Of a stretch of 64,000 bases of DNA, positions 33,574 through 46,074 are shown piece by piece. Positions within the stretch are counted from its first letter, which is position 1; each line of letters begins with the position of its first letter. Origin of the DNA: Ashinkailepas kermadecensis (taxonomy: Eukaryota > Arthropoda > Thecostraca > Neolepadidae). Both the position numbers and the translations under genes were made by a program. The notes under the pieces are model-generated. The model searched no databases. It saw only the letters and a list, made by a program, of their open reading frames with translations, and had not been told where the DNA came from. The DNA lies in contig JAOTOM010003821.1 in NCBI GenBank assembly GCA_034440615.1, positions 1 to 64,000 on the forward strand. The letters are read 5' to 3'.

Positions 33574-35669
33574 TCCCCCTCACTCCACACACTGGCTTAA
33601 ATAAAAATACTTTAGCCATCAGATGCAGGCTAAAACACACCGGCCTTGATGGAGCATCAGAGCACAGCAGACCTGAACTGTGATGACGATGGGTGAAAGT
33701 ATTTCCTTGGTGTCTAACATTAGAGAGGGGCGATGCCAAAGTTATGGTGGGGCGAGTTATGGAGGTCGGGGAAGGGGCGCAGCTTCCACAAAATCAGAGA
33801 AATCGAAAACAATGTCCTCTGATTAATCATGTGCATTGATTCGTGATCGCCGAGTCTAGTCAGTCACCACACACGACACCAAACAAATTAAAATGCGCAT
33901 TGAATCACAGGCATCAATCAGCGCAATCGTTCTACTATTTGCTTTTTACAACAGTCTGAAAACTCCGTCCGTACCCAATGGCGCAGCCAAGACCAAGAAT
34001 AGGACACACGAGGTACATGCCTCTCCAGTCACGGCCAAGGAGTCCGAAATAGTCATCCCAGAAGATTCCCAGAAGGGTCATCCGATGGTTTGGAAATGGA
34101 TATGACGGCTGGAATGGTTTCTTTGCTAGAGTCAGAAATAAATATGTACAAAACTTCGGAAAGTGGGAATAATGGCAGAAATCAAAACAGTTTTCAAATC
34201 GGCGGAACTGGTATGGTCCCCGCCCCGGTGTGTCCCAACAGGAGTATTTTTGCTGCAACCCTGTTAGTGCTTGTAATCATTTCCCTCCCAGAAGAAAGGT
34301 CAAGTGAGGAGTTTTCTATACCTTTGGTGGTGCTTGGACCCCACCGTATTTGCCTTCTTGACCTTATTGGCCAATGTCATTTCTACTTCCCCTTGAAATT
34401 GACTTCGGACGGATCAAGGAGGATAATATTCCAAAATCTCTGAAATGCCGTCATTTACAGTAGTTGCAGCGTAGCAACACCAAACTCAGAGCGTACTGTT
34501 CTTTCATCAAATCAAACAACTCTGCTTTCCGGAAATTTTAATTAAGGTCAAGGTTACTAAACTGAGGTCGGGTCAAATTATCTCTTCTTATCGTAGTGAG
34601 GGATACTTTTTTTAGAACTTTTCATGCAGAACATGATATAAGAATGATGGAGACATTTTGCTTTCAAATATATGACAAGGTCAATGGCGTTAGGTCAGGT
34701 CAAGTATCACGTATATTCGACACTGTGGTCCTGTGTGTGTAGTTGGATTTTTGTGCGCGTCAGCTGCTTCGGTGATATTGCGCTCGCACTGTCGTCTTAT
34801 GCCGAATGCTACTGTTCCTTGTGGAGTGAAATTTTAATTCGGTTTCAGAGCCACGTAAGTAGCACAACATGATATTGGGTGGACAACCAGACCTGAGATG
34901 ACCCGACTTTGTGTGACCGGACCATATTTGTTTCTGTTCCGGGGGAAAATATAAAGAGTTCAAAATGTCGGGCAGTCGGAACAAATGGCAGACGTAAAAG
35001 GAGTTTTCATATAGGTGCGAGGGACACGAATAAGGCCACAGGGTGCCGCACCCAGAAACATTTCTGGCCACGCCGCTGTCAGTACCTGTAATCATTACCC
35101 TCGTGGAGGTAAGGTCAGTCTGGCTGCTGGGAGAATATACTTTTCTGATGGCATCAATATCCATCGATCGAAGTGTGCAGCAAGAGCAGCGGTGTCTCAA
35201 GCAGATTCAATGGCTGTGACGAATTGGTAAATATTAATACATGGGTGACATGGGTACCTACTGGTGGTAAGGTGAACGGTAGGATGCGAGGAAAGACAAC
35301 TAATACACAGAAAACTGCTCGGAAAGATGATGCAAAGCCGCAACTTATCCCACACCGTTTACTGTGACAGACCAGGGTCGTGGAGTACGCACCGTCCACC
35401 ACGGTATAATTTATACTTTGTAATCCTAGATGAGGAGAGGACAATTTCTGAGTGATGGAATACCGAGAGGATATTTTTATTCAAACCTGTGACATCAGAA
35501 TATCACTTTGTAGTTTCCGGTGAATCTGGAGCACTTTACCACAGGGCAATTCATTGTCGAACAACACCATTAAACGTTCAAAGGAAAAGCACGGAGGATA
35601 ATTTTTGTGAAGAGGAGCATGCTATAGATGGAAAAAAATCAGGAAAAGACCGTTTTCTCCGACCATGAA
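33574..35669. other. No gene; diverged internal duplication
   Basis: The segment about 34150-34330 resembles about 34950-35140: both run from a GGCAGA block through a TTTTCA block to TGTAATCATT-CCCTC and AGGTCA. This suggests two old copies of an unidentified repeat about 800 bp apart. AGGTCA/TGACC half-sites are frequent (34553, 34685, 34903). Confidence 0.4.
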
Positions 35670-35875
35670 GTCCACTGTGGCGGACCAGGGCCGCGGAGCA
35701 CACCGTCTGCTGTGGCGGACGAGAGCCGAGGCGCACACCGCCCACCATGGCGGACCAGAGCCGTGAAGTACACACCGTCCACGATGACGGACCAGGGCCG
35801 CGAAGCGCACCGTCCACTGTGGCGGACCGGGGCCGCGCAGTACACCGTCCATTGCGGCGGATCAGGGCCATCAAC
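35670..35875. repeat. About 35-bp tandem repeat, 6 units
   Basis: Units of TGGCGGACCAGGGCCGCGGA plus GCACACCGTCCAC type, moderately diverged. A single diverged unit lies outside the array at about 35368. Confidence 0.9.
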
Positions 35876-35899
35876 AGGCCAAATTATAGCATACCATGG

Positions 35900-38712
35900 C
35901 AGTGGCGTACCTATGATTTGCGCTAGGGGAGGGCAAACTGTTTTGAAAGTGTCCCAACGACCCCCATTTTTTTTTAAAGTACCCGGATTTTCTCCACTAT
36001 TTTTTTTCAAAGGGATCCTTTTTTATTTTATTTTTAAATCAACTTGTCCTGTGTCCAGTCCTGTGGAGGGGGCCAAATCTCCCACCATCATTTCTGAATC
36101 ACCGGATTTCAACGCTAACTCCCACATCCTGTTCAAAGGTTATTCTTTTGGTATCCCTTGATAAGTCACCTCACAATGCTGAAATTACACGTGTACAAAT
36201 TGCTCAAAAATGTAAAATTTTCCGATTTCAGGCATTCCAGTTAATCACGCCCGGTCGCCAAAACGCCAACAGTCGTGCACATGTACACTCGCCTTGCGCA
36301 CTCGGCGCATTCGCCACACTTCGTGCGCTTCTCCAGTTTTTGCTAGGCCTCCCATGTTTTGCTAATTGCCGTCACATGATAGTCTTCTGCCATATTTGAC
36401 ACGTGGAATGACTGGTATGGCGGCTCGCTTGGAAAATTCGATGAATTCAATTCCATGTATTAGTTTTCTTCTTCCCACATTTTCTGGTGGTTAAGAAATT
36501 CGGAGACACTGACCTTTGATGCACCTAATCTCTTTGGTTAAATATGCTCCCAGATTGTCTACCGAGCCGAGACCCTAGCTAGGTGTTCGCTTTTTTACCA
36601 GTTGCGTTTTTCTTCGTCTATTGATGTGCTTTAGAGCTCCATCCAATTTTTGTTAGGGGCCCGGAACATATTTGAGACCCGGCTATTTTGTAGAGCTTTG
36701 TTGATTTTTTTAACACCGATGATATTTTTGACGTATCGGTGCGTTTTGGAAGACGCCGATGTCTTTATTTGTTGCCCGGTCTTTTTGTTGTTCTTACGAC
36801 CAATTCGCTTTTTGGGAGCCCCAGCCATATTTTAAGGCCCTGCCGCCTTTTGCGAAACTCGGTACGCTTTGGAGGGCCCGGTGCATATTCGGCCTCCCGT
36901 TGTGCTCTTAGGGTTCCGCTGTGTTTATTTGAGGCTCCTTATCGCGCATTTGTGGGACCCCAGGACAACCATGGTTGCTCCGGTATCATTTATCGGGGTC
37001 CCGGCGCGACTTTTCGGGCCCAGGTGCGTAGTTCCGGGGGACCCGGAGCAGTTTTCTGGGTTGGACGCAATTTTTCGTGACTTCTGAATTATTGAAAGTC
37101 CGAGTCCCGGCCTGATTTCTTCGGGCACACGGCGCTATATTTTTGTGTTTCGCCGCGATTGTTCGAGCTCCGGTACGCTTTTTTGGGGGGCCGTATGAAA
37201 TTTTTGAAGGCATCTGGGTGTATGTTTGGAGCTCTGGAGGGATTTTCCTGACTCGGACATATACTTTTCGGAATCTCTCCTTATTTTAGAGGGCACCAGC
37301 TTAATTTTTATCGAGTTCAGATGTGATTTTTTGGGCCACTCTGTGCTTGCAGATGGGAATTTGTGCTGCCTCGATCCAAATTTTTGGGACTACCGATGGA
37401 ATTTTGGCTCTAGAACGCGATATTTGGGGGTCTCGTCGCGAGTTCTCGGGGCGTGTTGTAATTAGCTGGGCCCTAGGGCGCTTTTGGTGGACCCCGGTGC
37501 AACTTTTATGGTGCCCGCTGTATTGAATTGGAGCCCGCTACGCGAATTCTGGGCCCCCGACGCGAATTTTTGAGGCCCAGCGCGATTTTTGGGGACCCGG
37601 CGCGATTCTTGGGAGCCTACCCCTTCAAGATGGGGGGGGGGCATTTTTCCCTTTGGTACGCCTCTGCGGCTGCTCAACGTGTTTTTTTTTTCGCAGATGG
37701 CACGATCGAGAGTAGGAAGGCCCTTTGGATAATTTTATTTCGGGATCTATTCTGAATTTTCCGGTGCTCTGGTCGATTCGATAGAGTCCCCTTGTGATTT
37801 TTGGGGTCAGGTCTATTTTTGTAAGCCCCCTGCAGGATATTTTTGGACCCCGGTACGATTCTTCGGGCTCCCGGTGCGTTGCTTTTTTCCGGTGCCCCAA
37901 CCGGTTTCTTTTCCGGGGTCCGACGACTTCTTATTTTGTGGATCCTTGACGCATTTTTTGTGTCCGCATGGTGACATTCTGGGTATATATTGGTTCTTGG
38001 GAAGCCAGCTGCGACTTGTGGGGCTCCGGCGCGACGTTTTGGCCCCCAGTGAGATGTTCAAGAAAATCGGCGTGAATTTTTTTTTGGTCTAAGTGCGATT
38101 TTTTGGGCCCCGTGGTCACTTGTTGGGATCCCTTGCGCGAGCTTTAGTGGTTACGACACTGGTGGTTCTTGGGGCCAAACACGTTTTGTGGGCTTTTGGA
38201 GCCATTGTTGGGATCCTAGATTGATTTTCCGTGTCCGGACCGTTTTTCATTTCCCCGGCTTCATTTGTTGGGTGATCTCAATAAAACTTTTAAAGCCCAG
38301 GTGCGACCTGTCATGCCTCTAGCGTGATTTTCAGGGTTCCGGGCGATAATTCTTGGTACCCCCAGGCTCAGCGTGATTTTCAGGAGGCCCCGGCCCGACC
38401 GTTTGTGGCCCCCGTCGTGATTTTCTTGAACCCCGGTACGACTTTTTTGCGGCCCCAGCGTGATTTTCAGGGGCCCAGGTGTAAACGTTTGAGGCCCCAA
38501 CGTCATTATCAGGGCTCCATGCGCTACTTTTGGGGGCCCCCAATGTGATTTTTCTGAGCCCCGGTGCGATTTTTGGTGGATCAAGCGGGATTTTTAGGGA
38601 GCATGGCGCATTTTGTCCTGAGCTCGGCGGATTCTTGGGGCCCCACAACCTGTCAGGAGGGAGGGGGGGAGGAAACTACCCACAATCCCCCCCCCCATTC
38701 GGTATGTCACTG
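35900..38712. mobile_element. Non-autonomous hAT-type element, family 1, copy 1 (2.8 kb)
   Basis: The left end CAGTGGCGTACC (35900) is matched at the right by GGTATGTCACTG (38701-38712), an inverted terminus of hAT type. Flanks TACCATGG and TGCCATGC agree at 6 of 8 bases, as expected for an aged 8-bp target duplication. From left to right there is an AT-rich leader, a ~200-bp block with CACCCGGTCGCC-like and CATTCGCCACACTTCGTGCG sequence (about 36240-36420), then degenerate 25-40-bp units around GGGGCCC and GCGATTTTT (about 36600-38640). An internal second terminus-like GGTACGCCTCTG occurs at 37655. There is no transposase; ORFs within are fortuitous. Confidence 0.75.
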
Positions 38713-39189
38713 TGCCATGCAATGCTGCAACATAAGAATCCAGGAATAGTTCATCTGTTTCATCACTCACATGTGATTTCAACTCCCCAGTTCTCCAGAC
38801 AGTTTGAGGAAAGTCAAACATCTGCTACATGGATCGGCAAGGATGGATTATAAGGCATCAGGGATACCATGGAATTCAGATCACAGTAGTTATGCTGCAA
38901 TACATACCTTCTTCCACAGGCTGCTTTTGAGATGGATGCGCTCCTGAAGTTTGGTCAGGGATGGAGTTGGAGGTGGATGGAGCAGCACTGTGAAGGACAT
39001 AACATATCGTTCAAAGGACTTATTTCTGTTTACATTAACAATACAGGGGATGAAGTAAAATTTTCATTAATTGACTTCTATGATGTCCTGAGTGAGCAGT
39101 AGTATCGAGATGGGTTTCTGTGATATGCATTAGAAGTAATGTTATGATGTAGCATTTAGACCCCAGTAGGAATAGTATGGATTCACTCA
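38713..39189. other. No recognisable feature
   Basis: AT-rich unique-looking sequence between the family 1 element and a TA tract. Confidence 0.45.
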
Positions 39190-39436
<247 letters not shown>

Positions 39437-39591
39437 ACCTACAATATCGTCCCCAATATCGAACATCATCAAGAATACGAAATATCACTGATAAATCCTT
39501 GAAACACAGTTTTCTTATCTATCATGTAAGGAAAAATTACACGTCATCAAGAAAGGACCAGGGAGGCCAGCGCTGTTTTGGGAAGCCCAGG

Positions 39592-39857
39592 CAGGGACGG
39601 ATACAGAGGGATCTGGACGCATGTACCCCTCATGGAAGATGGTGCCCCTCCGGCCGGGAAAAGGCTCCGCTCCGGGAAGGCTCAAGTGCATGCTTACCTC
39701 AAAATGTTCAGGCACCCCCGGAGAGAAACAATTGTGAATTTTTGAACCAATGCAATAAAGTGGGGAAAATCCGAGGTCATTTTGTTTTGGGGAGGGGAGG
39801 GGTACAATCGGGATTTTTTTGTGCCTCACCTCATTTCGGTTCCTCGGACCGCCCCTG
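39592..39857. mobile_element. Small hAT-like MITE (266 bp)
   Basis: The left end CAGGGACGGATACAG and right end CGGACCGCCCCTG are inverted relatives of CAGGGGCGG(A/T)C, similar to the element at 1172-1421. The interior shares C-run and CATGGAA features with it. No clear 8-bp duplication was seen. Confidence 0.5.
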
Positions 39858-40031
39858 GGTGTATGTCCGGCAGCCCCAAAAGCATGCTGTGAATATGTTC
39901 CCACTGCACCCAGTGGGTATGTATACCCATGTACCCAGATGATATTTGATTTGATATTTGATGATATTTGATATTTTATTTGATATCTTGACTGGAATTT
40001 ACAGCTGATCTAGTTAGTGGTTCAAGATGGC

Positions 40032-40252
40032 CCAGCTAATTGCGCAAGGTAATAACTCCCCTGTATAACTGGGGAGGCTGAATCCCCAGCTCAGTGCGCA
40101 GGGTAACAACTCCCCTACATGTCGGGGGTGGCTGAGTCCCCAACTCAGTGTGCAGGAGAATAACTCCCCTATATGTCGGGGGGGGCTGAATACCCAGTTG
40201 AGTGCGCAAGGGAATAGCTCACCTATATGTCGGGGGTGGCTAGTCCCCAGCC
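40032..40252. repeat. 54-bp tandem repeat, 4 units
   Basis: AACTCCCCT blocks at 40054, 40108 and 40162, and a diverged one near 40215, each followed by GTCGGGGGTGGCTGAGTCCC-type sequence. Confidence 0.9.
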
Positions 40253-40504
40253 GGCGCGGAACAAAGCACGAACATCAGTAAAACCAGGAGCACGAACAAA
40301 GCGTTCCATCAACGAATCAGAACTGACGAATCAACGCCATCCACATCATCGAAAGGATAGAATTTCCGTAGCCGGAGCCATCGTTCCAGCAGCGGCATAT
40401 GCCTCATCGTACTAGTGGGCGGTCGGCGGTAAAGCCTGATTCGGCGCGTTACGCGAGTCACGTAACCTTGTGAGCCGATCTCTACGACGCCTACCAGCGT
40501 CATA

Positions 40505-40665
40505 GACGCGCGGCAGACAATCCTGGCGCACTCGGCGATATACAGCTCACACCTGTGACGTCACAGCCGCGCGGCAGACAATCCCGGCGCACTCGGCGCT
40601 ACTGTACAGCTCACACCAGACGGCACAGCCGAGACGCCGACAATCCCGGCGACTTACAACCGGGC
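40505..40665. repeat. About 60-bp repeat, 3 units, CpG-rich
   Basis: CGGCAGACAATCCCGGCGCA followed by a TACAGCTCACACC block recurs; the third unit is truncated and diverged. Confidence 0.85.
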
Positions 40666-40910
40666 CGCCCACCTGACGAATGACGTCATCGACGCCAGTC
40701 AGCTGGCATCAAGACACGAGTTCGCCGAACTGTGAGCGTCACCGGGCGCGCGCCGGCCCACTGCCGCCGACCGTTGCGACCCTGTGACGTCATCAGGTGG
40801 CCACACGCCAAGCGGATGGCGAAACGTCGACAGCCTTGACCTTCCGCACGCGGCCACTGCGCAAGTCAGAGCAGCATATATAGAATGCTCCGCGTAGTAA
40901 ACGACGCTGG
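40550..40910 (+). promoter_or_regulatory. Candidate promoter: three CRE palindromes and a TATA box
   Basis: Perfect TGACGTCA sites at 40556, 40681 and 40785 lie upstream of TATATAG at 40877-40883 in CpG-rich DNA; transcription would start near 40905-40915. CREs bind CREB/ATF-family bZIP factors. No convincing coding exon follows, and the 60-bp repeat contributes one CRE, so this is a candidate only. Confidence 0.3.
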
Positions 40911-40959
40911 GCAAGACGTGGCAAACGGCTGCCGAAGTGGATCGCTGGCACACCCGGAA

Positions 40960-41414
40960 GTTATGCCATTTCCACCACTTGTAGAGCTGTGTGCTGATAT
41001 CCGGAGGGTGTTACATTGACTGCTATTCACTCAGATTGGAGGCTCCAGGAGTCTTCTGGTACAGACACGCAGACGCACAGATTCTTGTCACATTTTTTAC
41101 AAGCGTATTTTTGTTCATGCAACATCCATCCATGGCACGAGTGGAGCTTTCTATAGTTTTCGTGGGGCCTGTGTCCCACCAATAAGTTTCAAACTTCTCC
41201 ACCCATGGATAGTGACCAGTGTGGCAGTCAAAGGGGCCTTAGCGAACAGAAACTGGATTCACAATAAATGTTGGAACTTTCCCCATGCTCAACAGAACAG
41301 GGGCTGTTAATAATAATCCCAGTCCAGTCCTCTCAGACTCTCAACGAGATCCTCTTCATCTTTTCACTTTCCACTCAAGCTGTTAGATGCATTTACATTT
41401 TCCTCTGTTATATC
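40960..41414. other. No recognisable feature
   Basis: Unique-looking sequence without gene signal. Confidence 0.4.
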
Positions 41415-42425
41415 TCTGCACCGCAGGGCGGTTGCCTGGATGGCCCCATCGGACTCACCAGGAGGCGGATACTCTTCACCCTTTGGAAATGCCACTTCCG
41501 GGTCCCCTCCATGCGCTTAGAGGCTCCTCGCGTAGCACTAGGGACCCTCAGATTTGGTCCGTATCGGCTTTGTAGCTCGGGGGCCTCTCTATCGGCATGG
41601 GGCCCGCTGTCAGTCCTGAGCCCCTCTCCACCAGCGTGAACCAAAGCCGACCCAGTGGCTCTGCACGTCTGGCCCGGGCCCATCCGTCGGCTCTTTCACG
41701 GCTCAGGACACTCTCCGTCCGGCCGGAGTCCCTTCTTCAAAAGTTTGGGCCTCCTCTATCATGTAAGAGGCCCCCTGTGTAGTTTCGGCCCCATCGGCCC
41801 AGGGGACCTTCATACCGGCTTTGGGCCCTCTCCGATGGCTCGGGGTCCCCCACGGTTAGATGTCATCTCCATTGGCGCAGGGGCCCTCCTTAGCGATCCG
41901 GGGCCTCCTCTGTCAGGTCGGAAGCCCTCCTTCAACAGCATGGATTCCCTCCATCAGGCCACGGGTCCTGATACGGCTTGGGTCCCATCCGTCGGGCCAA
42001 GAGCCCTTTCTGACGGCTCGAGGTTCTCTCCGACAACTAGGGCCCCCTTCGTCGTATCAGGGGCCCTCTTTAACGGCACAGAGTCCTTTTTCGGAAAGCC
42101 GGAGGCCCTTTTTCAAACGCTTGGGCCCCGTCATCAGCCCAGGGACCCTTCATATTGGCTCGGGACCCTCTCGGTCAGCCTGGGGGCCCTTCCAACTATC
42201 TGGGGCCTCCTCCGTCGATCTAGAAGCCCTTCACGTTAGCCCAGCCAAAGACCCTCAACATCTTCCTGAGATCGCTCTCCGTTGACTCGGGACCCTCTCC
42301 TTCAGCCCGGGGCTCCCTTCATCGGTCCAGGGTCCCCTCGCATCGGCGCAGATGAGCCCTTGTGGATCCTTAAAGGCGGCTGCATGGCGGTGCCTCAAAG
42401 CGGTCCCTTTACCCTCCAGTGGGTG
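41415..42425. repeat. Degenerate GGGCCCTC-phased array
   Basis: About 30-40 units of 25-32 bp, each with GGGGCCCTCC or GGGACCCTC followed by variable TTC/ATCGGC words. Individual units are too diverged for a strict consensus. In style it resembles the GGGCCTCCT array at 56.2-59.3 kb. I found no termini here, so it may be a fragment of the same kind of element. Confidence 0.7.
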
Positions 42426-43179
42426 AGCCGACTGCCCCATTCACTCCCTGGCTACTCCACTGCGCTCATTATTTTTAATTCGCCGAAATATGTGCGTCCG
42501 GTCTGCGATTTTACAGCGTCAACTGCAAATGAACTTGGCATAATTCATGTCTAATAAACATCAGGTCTAGCCTTTGACAGACAAGGGATTGATGGGGGTC
42601 AACGTAGCCGTTCCACCATTGCTATCTTGACCTGCATCAGTCGGTTTGACTGCCGTGTTTCGCGATGGTTGCGGTTGCTGTGCATGAGAGAGGAACTGCC
42701 CAAACCACATCCGGATGTCCCGTGTATCAGCGCCGTGAGAACGGCTCGATTTGATCACTTCCCTGGCTCGTTAGCGGGTGTTGCAGGTCACCACATGGGC
42801 AAGGTCGGCTCAATTTTCCGGACCGGTCAGCCGACACCACGCCGCAGTCACTCGGGCCGTTGGCTGTCCTTCAGGGGCGGCGGAGCGTATGGCGTGCAGG
42901 GGCGGTGCGCCTCCTGGAGCGAGCAGGGGGGACGTCGACCCCTTGGTGAGCTCACTCAAGCTGTTTATTCTCCCCAGACACCATGCTTCTTGAAAGAAAA
43001 AAAACATTAAAAGTTAAGCGCTTCCCCTCTCGCTTACCAACACAATTACACAATATGAAGATTTTGTTGTTTTGGGATTTTCACAACGCCACACTAAAAA
43101 TCTTCGGCGCGCTTCGCGCACATGGTCTCCGTCCAATTTGTCCCTAATCCCAAATCCATGTCGTCGCTTGTCGTCGGGT
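42426..43179. other. No supported gene
   Basis: Moderately GC-rich sequence. The ORFs at about 42627-43010 overlap on both strands and show no motif. Confidence 0.35.
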
Positions 43180-43646
43180 AGCACACTTACCAACTGACCA
43201 TGCGTCGAAACAAAATTAACCGCCCGAGGAACAATACGTCGTCGCTAACGCCAGCTACAACAATACCGAAAAAAATAGATGTCTCAATACAGGGCCCCCT
43301 TGCCGCGATACGTTCCGCCGCCCCTGACGTCTTTACCGCTGCTGCTCCTGCCGCCGCCTCCGCGCCGCCTCTGCCGCCGAGCCAGCATGAATGAATGACG
43401 TCACAGTGTGTACGCGTTTCCGGGAACCAGTCGGAAGTGAACCAGATGTGTGAATGAATCGGCGAGGGTGGGAGGGTGCGAAAGCGACCGGCGACACGAC
43501 GCGTGACGATGCCGGCTGAATCAGAGGCAGACATGACGCACCGGTGACGATGACCTGACTCGGCGCGTGCGGTGACTCGGAGCTCTGCTGTTGCCGGCGA
43601 CCTGGATTAGTCACACGCACTGCTCGCCGCGCCGAAAACCATCACA
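43180..43646. promoter_or_regulatory. CpG-rich segment with a CRE
   Basis: GC/CpG-rich, with TGACGTCA at 43396-43403. It lies just upstream of an ATG at 43647 in good Kozak context (A at -3, G at +4). Evidence is compositional. Confidence 0.3.
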
Positions 43647-43964
43647 ATGGCAACCAACGTTCCGGCCAGACGCGACGCTGGCTTTCAGGCGTACTCGAAC
43701 GATGTGAGCCATCCCGATTTGGACAGGCGGTATCCGGGTGTTATGATTTGGATTACCATGGTTACGTCACGGCACGGGCCACAGGCAGAAACAACATCCA
43801 CAGCAGAAAGAGGCGGGGACACCTGCAGCCGCAGTGAAATAGCTGATCCACATTGTACAACGGGGAAATTGTTGGAAAGGCATGGCGTTTTAATCGTATG
43901 CTATTGGCAAACGCTCAGGCAGCAGAATAGCCGTAGTTTGAATGCTGGGCAACCCAAAGAGTAA
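43647..43964 (+). CDS. Weak candidate first exon (unknown protein)
   Basis: The ORF begins MATNVPARRDAGFQAYSND in a good initiation context, following the CpG-rich stretch. It is 105 codons and shows no domain, signal peptide or repeat. Composition becomes AT-richer after about 43740, so only the first about 30 codons might be exonic; a GGTATC at about 43728 could serve as a poor donor. Chance ORF is the main alternative. Confidence 0.15.
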   Translation: MATNVPARRDAGFQAYSNDVSHPDLDRRYPGVMIWITMVTSRHGPQAETTSTAERGGDTCSRSEIADPHCTTGKLLERHGVLIVCYWQTLRQQNSRSLNAGQPKE

Positions 43965-44018
43965 TCAAGGCAAAAACTAACGACATACACTTTCGGGCTG
44001 CGGCCGCTGCAATTGCAT

Positions 44019-44105
44019 CCAAATATCCACCATTTGTCACCAAACATCCACCAAATATCCACCATTTGTCACCAAACATCCACCAAATATCCACCATCCA
44101 CCATT
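44019..44105. repeat. 32-bp tandem repeat, about 2.7 units
   Basis: AAATATCCACCATTTGTCAC begins at 44021 and 44053 and recurs in part at 44085. Confidence 0.95.
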
Positions 44106-44176
44106 TCAACTGACGGACCAAACTCACCGGTTGGGAGGGGGGGATTTTCAGCGCCCGCCTAACCCTACTCTCCCTC

Positions 44177-44760
44177 AAAGGCGTACCTACATGGTGTAGG
44201 GGTTTGAATAATGGGGTAGGGGAAGGGAAGAAAACGGTTTTGAAGACTGCCCATCCTACCAATAGTTTCTTTTTACTTTGATCGGTTTTCGAAGACAAAG
44301 GGACCCTTTTTAATTACGATAATTAATGAGAACATAATTATCCTTTGGGACCACAACCTACCCCCATTGTTTCGAAGTCACCGGATTTGAACCTCCTCCC
44401 CTTATTCAAAGAGTTTTCTTTGGGTATATCGTGATAAGTGAACTCCCAGGTGCTAAAATTACGCCGGTACAAATGACTTTATAATGTAACATTTTCCGAC
44501 TTCACACATTTAAGTCAATAACACCTGGTCGTCACGACGTCAACGTTCATGCACGTGCACACTTGTACACCCGCCTTGTGCATTCGTTGCATTCGCCACA
44601 CCGTGCTCTTCTGTGGTGTCTGCGGTTTCTGCTCGGCCAATCACATTTTGGTAATTGCTACCATATGATGGTTTTGTGCCATACTTGACGTCAGGGAATA
44701 CTTCGTATTGAGGTTGGGAGGGTTAATTTGATGAATCCCAGTTCATGGTGGTTCAGTACG
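44177..44760. mobile_element. Family 1 hAT-type element, left-end fragment
   Basis: The start CAAAGGCGTACC aligns with CAGTGGCGTACC of copy 1. The downstream order is the same: a TTTCAAAGGGA-like block, a GTCACCGGATTT block, TGATAAGT..., the CATTCGCCACAC block and the TTGTGCCATA block. After about 44760 similarity stops. Confidence 0.65.
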
Positions 44761-46074
44761 CGCCATAGCGAGCTCGTGTGGGGACCACCGGCGCGCCGGC
44801 CGCCATGCATAAAACACACGTTTACTCGATTACCAGGGGAAACTAAAAATGTTTAGTTGAGGCGAGCTGGATAAATTAATTGCCATTCCGACGCACCAAC
44901 GTGCTTGTTATTTGTTCCCATATTTATTTTGCTGTTTGGAAAAGCACCGAAGACTTGCATGGTAACTTTACACTCAACTGTGGCGGATTTTACCGGCTTT
45001 TTCTACTCACCTTCACATAAATAACCCGATTGTATTCTTTAGCAATGAAGTAAATAGAGAATGCTGACCTGAGGCGCTTTGAAAAATTTTCACCGGTATT
45101 GGGGAAAACAGCAACTTCGTACGTCCAGCCGAATTTTGCCGTTGCATGTTTAATGGATAGGAATGTACGGCAGTGGTCAACTGATGTAGGTTCACCGGTT
45201 CTTATTCAGGCATTCCCGCCGCGGATACCGAATTGTTATTAAAACAAAATTATAAATCGGTTGAGCTGGGACGAAACACCTTGGTTTGGTGAGCAAATGT
45301 TGGCGGACGTGTTTATTTGTGTTTTAATTTTAGCGTGGGTCGTATTTCAAGCATTTCACCAGTTGCATTGATTGTTTTCCTTTGCCTATTTACCTAAAGC
45401 TGACGCATCACGCGACACAATGCATAATTTTCACAGTTTCAAGGGGAACAATTTTGATTTTCAGCAGTGACGACGATAGTGCACGAAGGGAAGGAGGGCT
45501 ATCTGCAACGTTTTCCATACATCAGCGGTTTTGGGAATATCTTCAGGGCTCATTGGCACCTCATGACATTCTCGACGTAGATCGTCCGTGGCGAAGTGGC
45601 GATTTGTCCTCCTCAATTTATTTCGTGTCCACCCATGCCTCAGCTATCTGACCATGATCGCCGAAAAATTATACTTGATCATTTGTAAAGTGAAAATATC
45701 TGCAAGAAAATCACAAAAAATACTAGAAGCCGATCTAGCCAATCAGCGGGCTTCACAGGGGCTATCTGTCGTCACAAAATCTCCGAGTAGTAAATCAGCA
45801 AACGTTGGAAATTTCTGTTTCTAGGCCATTCTTGAATAGCATGAACCTTGACCTCTTGTGTTTTCGCTTGGGTGGAAAATTGCGCTTTGCGAGGCAACAA
45901 ATTTGCATTATCGGACGGCTTTATACCTCTTAGGTTGCATTCTCCTGCGCATATATCGATATATCTTCAACAAAAGTGACTCTGGGTGTCCTTGGGCTGG
46001 ATCACAGTTTGGCTATGCTTTGCCCGAGTAGGGCTTTCAAGACCGTGGAAGGGAGTGATGGGCAGCCTTAAGAT
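44761..46074. other. No recognisable feature
   Basis: AT-leaning unique-looking sequence; short ORFs lack motifs. AATGCCAAGGTCA-like half-sites begin to appear towards the right edge. Confidence 0.4.

Noticed and set aside
35628..38853. Many ORFs of 60-177 codons in both orientations
   Set aside because: They fall within a non-coding hAT-type element, and equivalent positions in other copies are not open in the same frame.
43915..44298. 127-codon minus ORF with GGYLVTNGGY-like repeats
   Set aside because: Generated by the 32-bp CCACCATTTGTCACC repeat and the left end of a transposon fragment.
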